From contig NW_001799629.1 of the NCBI RefSeq assembly GCF_000165425.1, positions 188,737 to 252,736 of the forward strand: DNA of 64,000 bases. Direction: 5' to 3'. The notes below the pieces were generated by a model, which was not told the origin of the DNA, made no database searches, and was given only the letters and a program-made list of their open reading frames with translations. A program made the position numbers and the translations under genes. This DNA is from Paramecium tetraurelia. Lineage: Eukaryota; Ciliophora; Oligohymenophorea; Peniculida; Parameciidae. Below, piece by piece: positions 37,026-50,575 of the stretch (within the stretch, counting starts at the first letter, position 1; each line of letters starts with the position of its first letter).

Positions 37026-37340
37026 TCAATTTTTTAGATCGTTTAATGGCTCTTTTTGTGAAGTAGATATATTTCGAGTTGATTTAATTAATTTTTTTGG
37101 GGAAATGGATGTTAAGTGGCGAAACTAATTTCTGATTTATTTTCCAGGTCCTTAAATTTTATTGTGTTTATATTTGAAGGTTGGAGTACTTATTTCTTAT
37201 TCTCTGTTGAGTTGAACAACCATGTGCTCTCTCTTAACTGAAAAATTAATCTTCTCTAGTTCCAGGAGGTCGAAATCCAAGTTTTGAGTTTTCAAAGAAG
37301 TGACTGGTTGATAATTCAGATGACACATTATTGGCTTCAT
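37026..37340 (-). CDS. Small basic protein, 104 aa
   Basis: ATG at 37340 opens 105 codons to TGA at 37026 without introns. The product is basic and hydrophilic (LDFDLLELEKINFSVKRE; SISPKKLIKSTRNISTS) with no signal or membrane span. A second frame across the same bases is also open, which weakens the case; this frame was preferred for its start codon and amino-acid balance. It follows the CaMK gene on the same strand, separated by an A/T-rich stretch. It could instead be a detached C-terminal exon of that gene. Confidence 0.4.
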
Positions 37341-37557
37341 CAGTATATTAATGTTAAGATAGTTATGGAAATGATTAATTATGTTTAAATAATTGATTTA
37401 GGAATTTAAAAGATTAAATTTGGGATAAGATAATGGGTATTGGTTATGCAATTTTATTTAATTATATAGGTCTTAAGGTTAAGATATTAAAATTAACACT
37501 TTATTAAATATAGAGCCCAGTAATAATTATAATAATTGTAATAATACTATAATAAAA

Positions 37558-39023
37558 TCATTTTTATAGTTAAAATTTTGGAAGCTCAATATTTTGTATG
37601 TTATTAACTTTAAGGAGGCGCATATAATAGCTGGTCTATTCTTCATAGAGTTCTTTCCACTTTTTAATCTACAAAATAGATGGGGGATTTAATTTACTAA
37701 AAGGTCATTCTTTTTTCGAATGGATGAACTCCTACTTTATTATTGTGTTTGACGGGTTGGAACACTATAGAAGCGAGAGTTATTGGTGATTTCGTTAATT
37801 TGCAATTGGGGTTTGCGACATTGTTTTTTATCTCCAAAGGTGGGTGTTTATGGTTTGATGAGGAACATTTATATATATATAATTATTTATTTGTAATGAT
37901 ATCAATTTTTCTTAACTTAGGCCATCTTACCCCATCCTCTAGCAATGGTGAGGACATTTGCGATTCTCTATGATGAATTAGAGGGAGATTATTACTTTGA
38001 TTTTCTTGGAGGCACGATAATCTTTGAGTTTGGCTTGAAGATTGACAATAGATTTGTGGGTGTTATTGAGGAGCCAGGGGTGTTTAAGGATTTTGTCAGT
38101 GGTGAGTCTTTTGGCTGGGTCAATGGTCAAAAGGCCTTTGATTAACTCCTTGGCTATAAACATGATATTAGGATTGAACCTTCATTGCTAATTTGATCCC
38201 AGTAGGGTGATGGGAAAGCAAAGGTTCCCGTTTTGATCATTTAAAAGAGCTTGTCGTTATCTTCGTCATAGAAAGGGGGAAATCCACACAACCTTGAATA
38301 AATATTCACCTTTTTACATGATATAGAGAATAACACCGACAGACCAGAAATCGATGGCTTCTGTGTATCCTTTGCCATTGATGATTTCGGGAGCCACATA
38401 ACCTGGAGTACCACATTGAGTCATCATGACTTCTTCTGAACCAACGAAACGAGCAAGTCCGAAATCACTAACTTTTAAGAGGGCTCCAGGTTCCATGGTT
38501 GAGTATAGTAGATTTTCTGGTTTGAGGTCTCGATGCACAATTCCCATTTTGTGACAATAAGCAAGTGCATCAATAATTGGTCTGAGTGTTGCAGCTGCTT
38601 CCTTCTCACTAAAGTGATCTTTTTCAACTATTCTCTCAAATAGCTTAATGTGATGATGGAATATTGAATACCTCTCCGCCAGTCATCAATTCCAAGACCA
38701 TATAGAAGTATGTGTCATCTTCATAAATCTCATACAATTTCACAACATTGGGATGATCAATCTAAATATTTATTAATTGTACTTGAGTAAGGATTTCCAC
38801 TTCTGTTTATAAGGCTAACAGGTCTTCGTTTGATAAGGTTTTCCCTTCAATCAATATGGATCAAATACTTGTTAATTATTTTTCACGGCGAAATGTTCAC
38901 CTGTGCTCTTTTTGACAGCTCTCTTCACAATTCCAAAGGCTCCCCTTGACTTATATAATTTCAATACTCTCCCAAGGTTTTCTCCAAAGTGTATACTTTG
39001 TTAATATCTTCGTTTCCTTACAT
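37558..39023 (-). CDS. CaMK/CDPK-group protein kinase with C-terminal extension; frame disturbed at the VAVK region
   Basis: Kinase motifs in order: glycine loop [55 protein letters not shown], catalytic [49 protein letters not shown] and [14 protein letters not shown]. No EF-hands or clear calmodulin site follow; a Ser/Lys/Pro-rich tail does. Introns of 23, 21, 28, 25, 26, 20 and 25 nt fit. Just after the lysine of FAVK (38,840-38,885) the frame can be kept only by dropping two single bases, one in a run of five A and one in a run of three G; no GT-AG intron resolves it. The rest is intact. It is either a fresh pseudogene or sequence error. The exact C-terminus is tentative. Confidence 0.72.
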
Positions 39024-39449
39024 TAATTATATTATTTATAAGTCCAATTTTATAAGCTGTTTCCACTATTAATTTATTTCTAGAATCCGTAAATGCTTCA
39101 CAAATTCACACTCTAAAGTCTATATTGGCAATCACAAATTGAAAAATTTAAATCTTTTGATTTTTAAATTTGCCAGTCCATACTAGACTATTCGATCTTT
39201 AATATGATTAAATTCAATAGACATAAATATTGCTTAGATCGGGACAAGTGAATTTGAAATCAATTTATAGTTATAATAGTTAATAAATACAAGACTGTTA
39301 ATAAAAGAAGGGGGGGGGATTAAAATAACGAGTAGAAATTGAAGGAGTGAAGGGAATCAGATTGAAAACTAACAGAAAAGGATCGAAAGAGTAAAAGAGT
39401 GATGAGTAAATAAATAAAAGAAAAATGAAATATTAAAAATAAATATATA
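39024..39449. promoter_or_regulatory. Upstream region of the calcium-channel gene, with a G9 run and purine-rich tract
   Basis: This 426-bp divergent spacer contains nine consecutive G at 39310-39318, exceptional in such A/T-rich DNA. From there to the channel ATG the plus strand is strongly purine-biased, with repeated short GA motifs. No gene or RNA was recognised. Placement directly upstream of the 8.6-kb channel gene suggests a promoter or leader role, which is inference. Confidence 0.35.
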
Positions 39450-42400
39450 ATGGAAGCTAGTGATGCATTACTAAGTAAAGCCCTCAAAATAGGATGCACG
39501 GTTACTCTGTGTTATAAGGATGATGATGGAAAGAACTACTATGCATGTTGCGAAGGTTTTACATCAATGAAACTGAGATTACTACCGGCATCGAGGATTA
39601 AAGAATAGGGACGCTTGAATTAATGTCTATTTAAAGTGGTGCCTCCATTTTAGTTTGTGGAATATAACAAGGGGAAGGAGGCATTCCATCAGAAAGAGAC
39701 TTTGAACCAAGTTACTAATGTTGATTAAAGAGGTAAGGAAGTTACCATTATGGAATAGACTCTAGACTCGAATTTCCAAAGCAAATTAAGCTAATGTAGG
39801 ATGAATCATCGTTGAACAAGGAGTCCCTTGAGAAGATGAAAGAACAATCCATATTTTTTGGCCAAACCATCCAATTCATTCATCAAGCAAGCAACAAATA
39901 CTTGAGTTATTTGAAGGATTAGGGAAGTGATTACGAAAGTGATAGTTGGAAAGCTACTTTGAAGAAGGAACATGGAGAAGACACTCAATTCAAATTTTAG
40001 GCTTCATTCTCATTCTAATAAGAGACAGGAGGCTTAATTTTTGATGAAGACACTGTCTACATCGTGAGTGTTTTGGACATGAGTGTCGAGCCAGGATTGC
40101 ATGCCTCCAATAAGAAGAAGGATAGAGAGAAGAGAGAGTTGAATGTTGCTCCTGAGAAGAGATCCTTTTGGAAAATCAATATATTCTCCAAGTTTATGAA
40201 AGATGAATTGGGGTACTTGTCAGTCTTTGATGTCATCTGGATCAACTATTCCGAAACTAATGTAAATGAATCTATTGAGTTATTAGTTGAATATGATTGT
40301 GCAAAAGTATTCCCCAGATGAAAAGAAGAAATATTTGAAATTTGAAAAAGGGCAAGATTCAGAATAGATCAATTAATTTATAGGAGACAGCAATGGAATG
40401 TATGTTATCGAGAATATTGATCCAGAAAAAGGAGACTTTTTAAATGGTGGTTATGTTGAATGGGTTAATGAATACAGACTTAAACACTTAACATCCAATT
40501 ATTATCTGAAATTAGAAGAAATAACTGAGAATCACGGTTCATTCAGATTGGTTGCAGTTGAAAGTATTTCTGAGTCATCTATTTTCAAATTTGGAATGAT
40601 ACATTCTACAATAATAAAAAAGGAGAATCAAGAATTCTTAACTAAAGATTCCTATTTTAGATTGTCGTCAAGAGACACAGATAATTAATTTTGGTTGAAG
40701 ATAGATACTGTTGGTCCTAATGAAATTTATAAAATTGAGGGTGACAATTTCATTGAAGATATTACAATCCCTATTTTCAATTAAGATAAAAAGGATGAGC
40801 ATGTATTTAATTTGGCTTGCGCATCCTTAAACGAAGTTAGGTTTATTAAGTATTTATTATCTTGCATGAAAATCTTAAAAAGAAGTAAAGAATATTTAGA
40901 TGTTGATTTGAATAATACTAACTTTTTTAAAAATTCTCAGTTCCAAGACATTTACAAAAAGTTGGTTGTGAGATCATAACACTTGGAACAAGTATTAGAT
41001 GATTTATATCTACTTTGCCATAACAAATTAGAAGGTTTTGTGTCTTTCGATTCAGAATTTGGCTTCCCACATCCTCATACATAAAATCTTCTCAAAGAAT
41101 AATATTTCTTTGAAATTCTAATATAGATTCTTGTGATTTGCTTCCCAACTTAGGAGAGTTTATAGAAGGCAGATGAGCCTGTTGAATTGGTTTAAGTGAC
41201 TAAATTATTATCAGAAGAAAAACAAGTAGATCTGAATCTTGAAAAATAAATTATAGCTAGGTTTGTTGAGAAGAAAAAAATCATCTGCACTAAGATCTTT
41301 AAATTATTACAAGCTATGGTCATCGATAACATTTAAAATCAAGAATATTGTTCTAAATATTTACCTATTCTCTCAATGCAAGCCATGTATTTGAATGGAG
41401 CCATTAGTACAATCATTTCAATCATTCATAACTTTGAAGAACTTCTATTGAATCTAAATAAAGATGATAACCCACTTGATATGCCATAATAAATTTTTAA
41501 GGCAGCCTCTATTAAGACTCCTTCAATTAATCAAAATAAATAAAAGAAGAGAAGAAGAAATGAAATTAATAAACCAATCATCGATTATAATGCCTAATAT
41601 AAAATCTTGTGTAAACAGATAAAGGAATCAACTCCTGTTCAACTACAAACATGGGATTTACTTATGTTCTTCACTACAATGTTGAAGAGCAATCAGTTCA
41701 AATTTAACAAAAAGATTGAAATTATGTACTTCTTAAAAGAATCAGTTTGCTTTGAAGAAAAAGGTATCAATATTAATCAGGAATCTGCTTATAAATATAT
41801 ACTTTCATCATAAAGGGTATTTGAAGATGAAATACTTATAAGATTAAAGAGTGATGGTCCTTAATTGAAGGTTTACCGAGGGGATTAAGAAAGCACTCTT
41901 CTTGATTATTATCATAAATATTCAAGCAACAATGATCCAAGATTATTGAATTTTATTCCTTATGTTTAGGAATTGATGAGAATGTATTCGAGAATGTGCA
42001 ATTCCAGAAACTATACTTGGAAAAAGTTTGCTGAAAACTTCTTTAATGTGGAAAGTTTAATTGAAAATATTTAAAACAATCAATATAACGTTGAAATTCG
42101 TTCAATTATTTGTAGTCTCTTGAACAAATTGTATGTTGACCAAGAACCAAGAAGAATAATCATTTGGCCAGAACTTTGTAAAATTGTCAGAACCAATAGG
42201 AAATAAAATAAAAATGATATCAATAATACAATGCTTTCAGAAGGCAAATAGCAAAACAAAGTTACTAAAACTGATCCAGTCGATATTCCTAAGGTCCAAG
42301 AGAAGATAAATGGATATCTAGCTGACTAGTTGATTTTTGTATAAAACTAATCAGATCTTGTGGATTTAAGTAAAGGACCAACAGAAAGGCATTAAATGTT

Positions 42401-45400
42401 AGGAATTGTTTTCAACAATGCCCCTGAAATATATAATGAACTTACTTTAGAAGTGATTAAGTTATTTAAACTATTGATTTAATTTGGAAAATATTCTATT
42501 GTCATTGAGGAAGATGAAGAAAGAACGATCAAAAAAAATTAGTAGTTGTTTTCTAATATCAGAGCATTAACTGCCATTTTAGAGTATAATTCAACTTATC
42601 CAGAAGTAAGAAAGATCTTGTCAATTAAAAGAAAGGAAGAGGAAAATTAGAAGAATAGCGCAAATTTTTTAGGATTTGGAAATAAGAATAAAAAGAAAGA
42701 GGATGAATAAGGTTAAGTAAAGTAATAGTATTCAGGTGAAGATGATGCTGAAGATTTATCCGAAGCTGAAAACTTCTAAAAATAAGTTGAATTCCTCTCA
42801 TTGAGAATGAATCAATTCATGTATCAACAATAATTACCCAATGATCCATTGATTAAATTAGAAGTTTGTGAAATATTAGATCTATATCTTGATAGCAAAA
42901 TGGATTTTTATCTTAATAATTTGAAATTATAATTCTCACAATCGGTAAACAAATTAAATCTATTTAATGATGTTTTTAATGGTGATTTGGACATTGACAA
43001 TGAATAACATAAAGAGAAAATTCAATAGCAATTCAGAGACACAATCAAGAAAAGTCTTGATAACATGTTACCGGCAATTATGAAAACAGGAACAAAGGTA
43101 GATGATGAAATTTTTAAGAAGAAAGATGAAAATCAAATCTTTGGACTTATGAATATAGCTAATATTGCCAATATTGCAAACAAGTTGGTTAACACAGATG
43201 AAGATTAAACAAAGGTTAAATCTTTAGATGCTATAGAATTAAGTAATATCATTCAGTTTTCAATATTCCCTTCTTTGATATCTATTTTTTGTCTAAATCA
43301 GAGTCTCGATTTAGAATCAAAGATTCTCCACATTTTGACTAGATTCTATAATTAGAGACATGAATTTGCTTATTTATCATCTAATCTCTTATTGTTGTTT
43401 GATGATACTAATATTACAATATTTAAAAAATCCAAAAAGAAAATATTAGTTTTGGCCAAATGTGTAGATGAATCAGAAACTTGGGTACAAAATTTAGACG
43501 AACCATAAAATTTGAAAACTTTGGAATTAGTCTAATAGCACTTCGAATTTTTCACTTAATTACTTTTCAAAGGTTCGTACTTGAATGAATCTTAAGAATT
43601 AGAAAAAGGACATGAAGGACAAGTTGATAGTATTAGATAAGATATGATGAGACATCTGAAAGTTGACAAATTGGGAGTTGATTTAATCAAGGACAGTGTT
43701 TTTATGGTAGAATAAGAAGATATTGATCCTGAATTGCAGTTAAAGTTGAAGAAGATGTTTTAAGTGTGTCTCACTTTCTTAAAATACTTTTGCATGAATA
43801 ACCTAACCAATTAGAATGTTATGGCTTAACACATAGTAGCATTGATATCTAAACTGAATACAGATTTGGGTTAGGTTGAGTTACTCTGTGAAATATTTAG
43901 AGATAATAAGACAGTTTGTTATGAGCGTTCTCAAGAGGTCATCGATGATTTTGTCAGATTAATTATTACCAATGGAAGAAGGGTTAGATATTTGGAATTC
44001 TTTTTAGTGATAATGTAAATCAAAACTGAATATATCTCTCAAAATTAGAAGGCTGTTTTAAATTTATTCATTGACCCTAGGTACAAGACTTAGTTGTTTT
44101 ATATGTTACCAAAGGCTGAAACTGATGAACATCCAATATTTGATTTTGAAACTAAAATACATGAGAATCCAAATTACAAAGATGAACCATATGATTATCA
44201 TTAAAAATTTATTGAAGTTTGTGCTTAATGTACGATAGGTAAGGAAGGTTTGCTTAGTTCAGAAAATAAGTTGAAGGCTTAAATTACTTTTAAATATGTG
44301 ATGGAGTTGTTATTGGAAAAGGATGAATTTTCTGAATTCATTGAACCTCCCAGTGGCTTGGAATCTGAAAAATAATTTATTGAGATCCCAGTTCACAAGT
44401 AAAGATCATAATTGTAAAGTGGAATCAGCATCATACCACTTAATTAAGCGAAAGTGGAAGGGATTACAAAGCTGAAACCATCCTTATTAGATTTACTATT
44501 TTATACATATCTAGAATCAGAGAAGATATCTGAAGAAGTGTTTTCATGTTTTGACATGATCATCTAATTTATTGCAAATGAGAAGGATAGAATTATGAGA
44601 TGCAAGAACTTCATTCCATAATTTTATGATTATTTCTTTAGTAATCTGATGTTGGTGTTAAATGGATTGGTTAAAGTATTGAATAGAGAATTGGGATCCT
44701 AAGCATTAGTGCAAGGTTCTAAACTATAGAAATAATCCACCGAATTTTATAGGGAACTTGAAGAATTGAGGAACTTCTTAACAGATTAATTTACTTCTAG
44801 GCTTCAATTAAGCAACCGTTAAAAGACCTTATTACAGTATTTTAAAGATAATATCATTATGAAGGAGGAATTAAACAAATAAAATTAAGATGATTAAAGG
44901 TATTAGTAAGAGAAGGAGAGATAAAAGAATCGATCTAGATAGGCTTCATAATATAAGACTCCAAAAAGGTTACAAACGATTTAAACATCAAAAAGAGAAT
45001 TAAGTACGGATTAAATTTGGAAAGAATTATGGGATATATTTTTAACTGAATTCTTGGATAGTGAAGAATTAATGGAAGCTATCAATAAAGAATAGATGGC
45101 TTTTGCTTAAGCCATCTCAAAGGTTGAAGAGATATTTATTAAAGATAAAATAGTTCATCAACAAATTAATAAACAAATCATTTTTTAAAGACTCATTGCA
45201 TTTTTAGAAAAGTCTTCAGCTTCAGCTGATAACATCACAACATTTAAACTAATATTGAATGTATTAAGAAATTTTATTCATATTGAGGATGAATCAGAAT
45301 TCACTCCTGATATGGATGAAGAAGAAAAAAAGAATATTGTATAGAGACAAAAAAAAGATAATTAGAACTTTTTAAATAGCAATAATGCTATGTAGATGAC

Positions 45401-48069
45401 ATTAACATTGCTGAGTGATATTTCAGATCCGATCAATTCCCAGAAGATCTTTAGTGAATTAATACAATTTGCAATCGATCTTCTAGATGGAGGAAATCAA
45501 GATATTTAAAAATCAATTTGGAATTATTTTTAGAACTTTACAGAGAGTGAAACCATATTTTTAAGATTACATAACGAATTTTAGAAAGCTATAAAGAATA
45601 TGAAAAAAACAGATGAAATGTAATAGTAATTCGGATTCTAAAAACAACCAGATTTAATCAATTAGATTTTAAGATTACTCTAATTATTCGCAGAAGGACA
45701 TTATAGTGAGTTATAAGAATATATGAACTTCCAAAAGTTCAATCATCATTCACATAATCTAATCTAAGATTTTATAGACTTGTTATAATCCTATATGAGT
45801 GCTGTAGAACCTGATTATTTTGACAATATGGTCCAGAACTTCGATACAATAACTGAATTTATTCAAGGTCCTTGTAGAACTAATTAGAAAGCACTTATTG
45901 AGGCTAACTTCCTAGATCTAGCCAATAAACTATATGAAATAGATGAAATAGCTTTAGAAATACAAGATGAAATTATTGAGGATGAGGAGTTCCTTGATGA
46001 CGATAACCAGGAACTATACAATGTGTAAAAGCATTTGCCCAGATGGATGATTGCATTCCTCAAATACAAATGTTCTATTACCTTGATATCCTTATTGGAG
46101 GATCGGGAAGGAGATGAAATTATTTAAAGAATTCAAAAATCCATAAGCAATGAAAACTTGAAATAGAACATCAGTAATATATTTTACATGTTCCAATTAT
46201 ATTCGAATGAAATTTATGACCTTAAATTGTTTGGTCACTTTACTAATACTCTACCCAAAACCAAAGAGGAAAGAACCAATTGCAGTTTTATCATAGAAAC
46301 TGGGTTCAACCTATTTTTCATTTACTAGATACATTAAAAAACAAAGAACAAAACTGTATAATAGAGTAAGAATGAGGAGGAGGAAACTGATGATATGACT
46401 TAATAGTTATTAAACAATCCCCTCTATAAGTTACTTCTACTAGTATAGAGTTTAATTAAAAGTTTGTAAGATAGTGCATTGCAGGTGGCGAAGATCTATA
46501 AAAAAACAGAGCAATAGACTCCAAAAGAAAGGATGGATAAATTACAATAGGCAAGACAATAACTATTTCCAAGAGCATATAAGTTCTTTTTATCTAAGAC
46601 TGCTAAAATAGAAATAATGTTGGAAAGCAAAAATGTTGAGGAAACATACTTTTATATTCCCCCTTACTGTTAACTTGATGATGATGTCAAGAGAAACTTT
46701 AATGAGACTGCTAATAGGAATTCGAACAAAGCTAAAGTCACATCTTTGGTTGAAAGTTCAGAAGAAATAATAAAAACTATGAAGTTGAATTACAAAATTC
46801 AAGTTTATTTAAATTAAATTAAAACACTTCAAGTGATTATAGAGAATATAGATTTACTCAGAGACATAGAGTTTATCATCGCATTATTAATTAATATATT
46901 TATTTTCCTATTTTATAAGAAGAAGTACATTGGAACAGAAATAAATGCTGATCTTTCAGAAACAGAAAATTGGTCAGATGAAGATAGCTTTGAATATCAG
47001 GATGTAATAGATGCCTTGGGAATTTTATCAATTGTACTCTCAATTTTGATTGTTGCCTTCTTCTTAAGCAGAAACGCCCCATTGCTATTAGAGAAGGCTT
47101 GGAGTGGTGTTGGATAAGAGAAATTAAATCCCCTTGCTTATTTGATAAGGTTGCTCAAAACAGTCTATTACTTATTATCAGACTTCTTTGCCTTGTATTA
47201 TATAATGTATGGAACAGCAGCAGTATTGGGTCGATTTGTTCACAACTTTTTCTTTTCATTCCACTTGTTTGAAGTGATGATTAGATTTCCATTGTTACTG
47301 AATGTAGTTAAGTCTGTATGGAATCCAAGAAAAATGATCTTGTATACAGGACTCTTATTGTTGATCTTCATGTTTGTATTTACAGTTTTTTCATACAGAA
47401 TCTTCTATGAAAGCTATAATGCTGGGTTCTGTGACTCGATGTGGATATGCTTTTTGTCAACACTAGACTCTGCATTCAAATATGATCAAGGTATAGGTGG
47501 TTTCCTTAAAAACCCATATGAAGTTTATCCGGATGATGAGGTTAAATTGGTATTGAGATTCGTTTTTGATAATTTCTTCAACATTTTAGTTATCATTGTT
47601 ATGTTAAACATTGTTGCTGGTATCATTATTGACACTTTCGGTGAATTAAGAGAGCAATTGCAAGAATACAATCAGGATTTGGAGAATTAATGCTTTATTT
47701 GTGGTTATGACAAAGAAACAATAGAGAAGGAATCAATCAATTTACAAAACTTCTCTGATCATATTAAGAAAGAACATTACTAATGGTATTATCTATTTTA
47801 TATTGCCTACTTGAGAGAAAAGGATCCAACTGAGTATACAGGTATTGAGAGTTATGTTGCAGATAAATTGGATGCTGTTGATATCACATGGTTCCCTTTG
47901 AATAAGTAAGTTTTATTAAGTAATTTTTAGAGCCCTATGTTTGAAGAAGGACTTTGGAAATGAAGAGGAGAAAAATATTGTTACCTCGCTTGAATCTATC
48001 AAAGAGAATGCTTAAGAACTAAAAAATATTTTGGTTGAAATCTAAACAGAAATAGAAGAAGAGGATTGA
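39450..48069 (+). CDS. IP3-receptor/ryanodine-receptor-like intracellular calcium release channel, 2,847 aa
   Basis: Three introns (26, 25 and 25 nt; all end TAG) leave exactly 2,848 codons from an 8,620-bp span. The N-terminal 450 residues resemble the IP3R beta-trefoil/MIR region, followed by some 1,900 residues of helical solenoid. The last 400 residues hold about six membrane helices (for example IIALLINIFIFLFYKK, ILSIVLSILIVAFFL, MILYTGLLLLIFMFVF), a pore loop DSAFKYDQGIGGFLK near residue 2,660, and the final helix NILVIIVMLNIVAGIIIDTF then FGELREQLQE. A cysteine/histidine-bearing tail (CFICGYDKETIE then FSDHIKKEH) matches the IP3R C-terminal linker. The channel would release Ca2+ from alveolar sacs, ER or vacuoles. 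Hundreds of Gln codons are TAA or TAG. Confidence 0.92.
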
Positions 48070-48176
48070 TTATTTTATCTATATTACACATTGTCTTTTA
48101 TATTATTAATAATATCTAAGAATTAGCAATAATTAATAATCAATTAACAATATTTGTAATAAATTTGATAAATTAA

Positions 48177-49377
48177 ATGATTCACAAAAATGTAGTATTT
48201 GGAAATCATATCACAGCCCATAAGTTGGAAAGATTAATTCAAAAATAGAAGATTTTATTGAAATCTCCTTTAGATTAGAAACAATAAACGAAAAATAGGA
48301 AAATTTGCAAGTCTAAAAGCTTCAGATTTGAAATTCAGCCACATGTATTTTAAACAGCACACAACTCTACTTTCAAAAATTAACCACTATTATTATTACC
48401 TATTGATAGGAGTCCTAATCGCCGTTCTTCTTCTAAGCCTGTTTTAGAAGTCTTTTCAAGAAGTTAGAATTCAATGACAAGTTTATAATTAAAAAACGCT
48501 ATCGTGACTAATAAATTGCAGAGGAGATGGAGTAATTATGAATTAGTAAGTGAGAAATAAAAGCGTCTAAACAACAAAGCTCCAAAATCAGTAATTAAAT
48601 ATCAATATCTTATGGCTGTAAAAGCAAAGAAAAAGAAAATACAAAGAATGAAAATGCAATACAGTAAGTTCATCTTAGTATATAGAGTTTTTGGGGAAAA
48701 AGAATAATAAGGTTAGAAAAACTAGAAGTAAAACATTGCCTTTAAATCCTGTAATCAAAATGAGACACAAAAGAGCTTAAACAGTTATTGGAGAACCTTA
48801 TGAAGGACTCATCTTTCCTTTAGAGGATAGTTTAATTAGAAAAATCTTTAAATTAATAATGTCCAAGAAAGCAGCAGTTAAAAGATAAACATGTTTTTAG
48901 CTTCCAAAAAGAAGTATGCTACTTTCAAAAGAAAAATTAATTAGATTTTAATAGTAAATTAATGAAAAGCTAATTTCATAATCAGAATCAGACAGCTAAA
49001 TTGAGGGATCCCCATATTTGGATTCATTAAGATCGAATCAAAGAAGAGTTTATTTTGAAGAAAAAAAAAATTAATTAAAAATTATGTCAAAAAAGAAGAA
49101 AAATCTCATCAAAGCATTAGTAAATAAGCAATCTTTTAATATAATTAATTCTTATGTTGCATAAAAGGTTAAGACTTAAAATTCTTAGCATTAGCATTCT
49201 CTCCATTAAAAGAGTACTCAACAAACCCTGTGTGATTTTATGTCCAAATAAGGGGATAGATTGACTACAATTCATAGTACACATGAGCAACCTCAAATCT
49301 CGTAGAAAACAAAACGATCAAAATTGTTAACTAAGCTATTCCCTTATATATAACCTTAGAAAATTATCAATAAATGA
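48177..49377 (+). CDS. Basic, probably disordered protein, 392 aa
   Basis: ATG at 48177 and one 22-nt intron (48664-48685) give 393 codons. Very rich in Lys, Ser, Gln and Asn, with clusters such as SPNRRSSSKPVLE and KKKKNLIKALVNK and no hydrophobic core or known motif. One somewhat structured stretch (TVIGEPYEGLIFPLEDSLI) might form a short docking element. Many glutamines are TAA/TAG-coded. It follows the channel gene after 107 bp on the same strand. Function unknown; a cytoskeletal or nuclear protein is possible from composition alone. Confidence 0.6.
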
Positions 49378-49510
49378 AATTCAATTTTCCAAATAACTTG
49401 TACTTTTAAATATATAAAATAATAAGTTAAATTTAAGTAATTTTTTATAAGGTATGACTAGAAAATTTAATATAAATTGTAATATAAATTTTAAAATATT
49501 TAATTCTTTC

Positions 49511-50404
49511 ATGCCTTTATTATTAATTTGTGGTCCACCAGCAAGTGGTAAAACTCAAAGAGCATTAGAAATACAGAAATTGGTTAAGGAGAAGCTAAAT
49601 AAAGAATCCATCATCATTAATGAAGAGAATTTACATCTAATAAAGGATGATGCTTACAAAGACAATACAAGTGAAAAGATGACAAGAGGATTTTTGAAAT
49701 CTAATGTTGAAAAATATATCTAAGCTGGCTAATTAGTCATATTTGATTCTATTAATTATATTAAGGGATATAGATATGAACTATATTGCTTAGCAAGAGC
49801 TGCCAAAACTACAAATTGTCAAGTAATCTTACAATTTTAATTAGTTATATTTAAATGTGCCATTGGAGATATGCCAAAAAAATAATGAAACAAGAGAGAA
49901 TAAGTTCAATGATAACTTATTGATTGATTTATACAAAAGAATGGAAGTTCCTAAATAAAAGGATAGATGGGAATGTCCTTATTTCGAGGTTAGGTTTTAA
50001 GAGAAAACCCCATTTGAGGAGATGATAGAAGTGCTATTTTTTGCAGAGAAAACAGCTAAGGATCCTGTTGCTACAAAAAAAGTAATTAATTTTTAATAAT
50101 ATTTAAATAGGAATAATAAAATGAGGGAAATTTTGTACATGAACAAGAAAAGAGGGTCTAGGAGATTCTAGATTAAATCTTAAATAAGTAAGTTGAGTGT
50201 ATTTAAATTGGAAATGGATCCATAAAATTTTAGGGTACTAAATCCACCCTTATTTTAAAACGAGCATTGAGCATAATTGAACTAAAGAAACTAAGATTAG
50301 AGTTCTTGAACATGCTCAGAATTACTCCAGTTAAAACATTAGAACAGACTAATGAGGCTTTCATAAATTTTATCTAAGCTCAAGTTGAGCGATTAGGACA
50401 ATGA
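49511..50404 (+). CDS. KTI12: KTI12-family P-loop protein, Elongator-associated, 280 aa
   Basis: Starts MPLLLICGPPASGKT, whose Walker A motif at residues 8-15 opens the KTI12/PSTK fold. IIINEENLHL and VIFDSINYIKGYRYELYCLA supply the next strand-helix units. The C-terminal half shows the KTI12 hallmarks NFVHEQEKRVQEILDQIL and TLEQTNEAFINFIQAQ. KTI12 binds tRNA and Elongator and is needed for wobble-uridine modification (family knowledge). Introns of 22 and 29 nt give 281 codons. An in-frame ATG 19 codons upstream (49454) exists, but the family nearly always starts at MPL, so 49511 is preferred. Confidence 0.85.
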
Positions 50405-50575
50405 GATTTTCTTCTTTTTTTAGACATATATTTATTTCATCGTATATTATAATTTTGGAAGATTTTAATTTCTACATTTTATTTTTCCATCGAATTATTA
50501 AATAAATCTATATATATATGGTGTTATAAGAATCTAATACATCTTAATTTTTTCTCTATCTTTTTTCATTTACTA

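Noticed and set aside
37345-37560. Extension of the CaMK gene through the A/T-rich stretch into the small 104-aa frame
   Set aside because: The bridge would code for low-complexity Leu/Asn/Ile sequence typical of translated spacer DNA; two separate models are simpler, though not proven.
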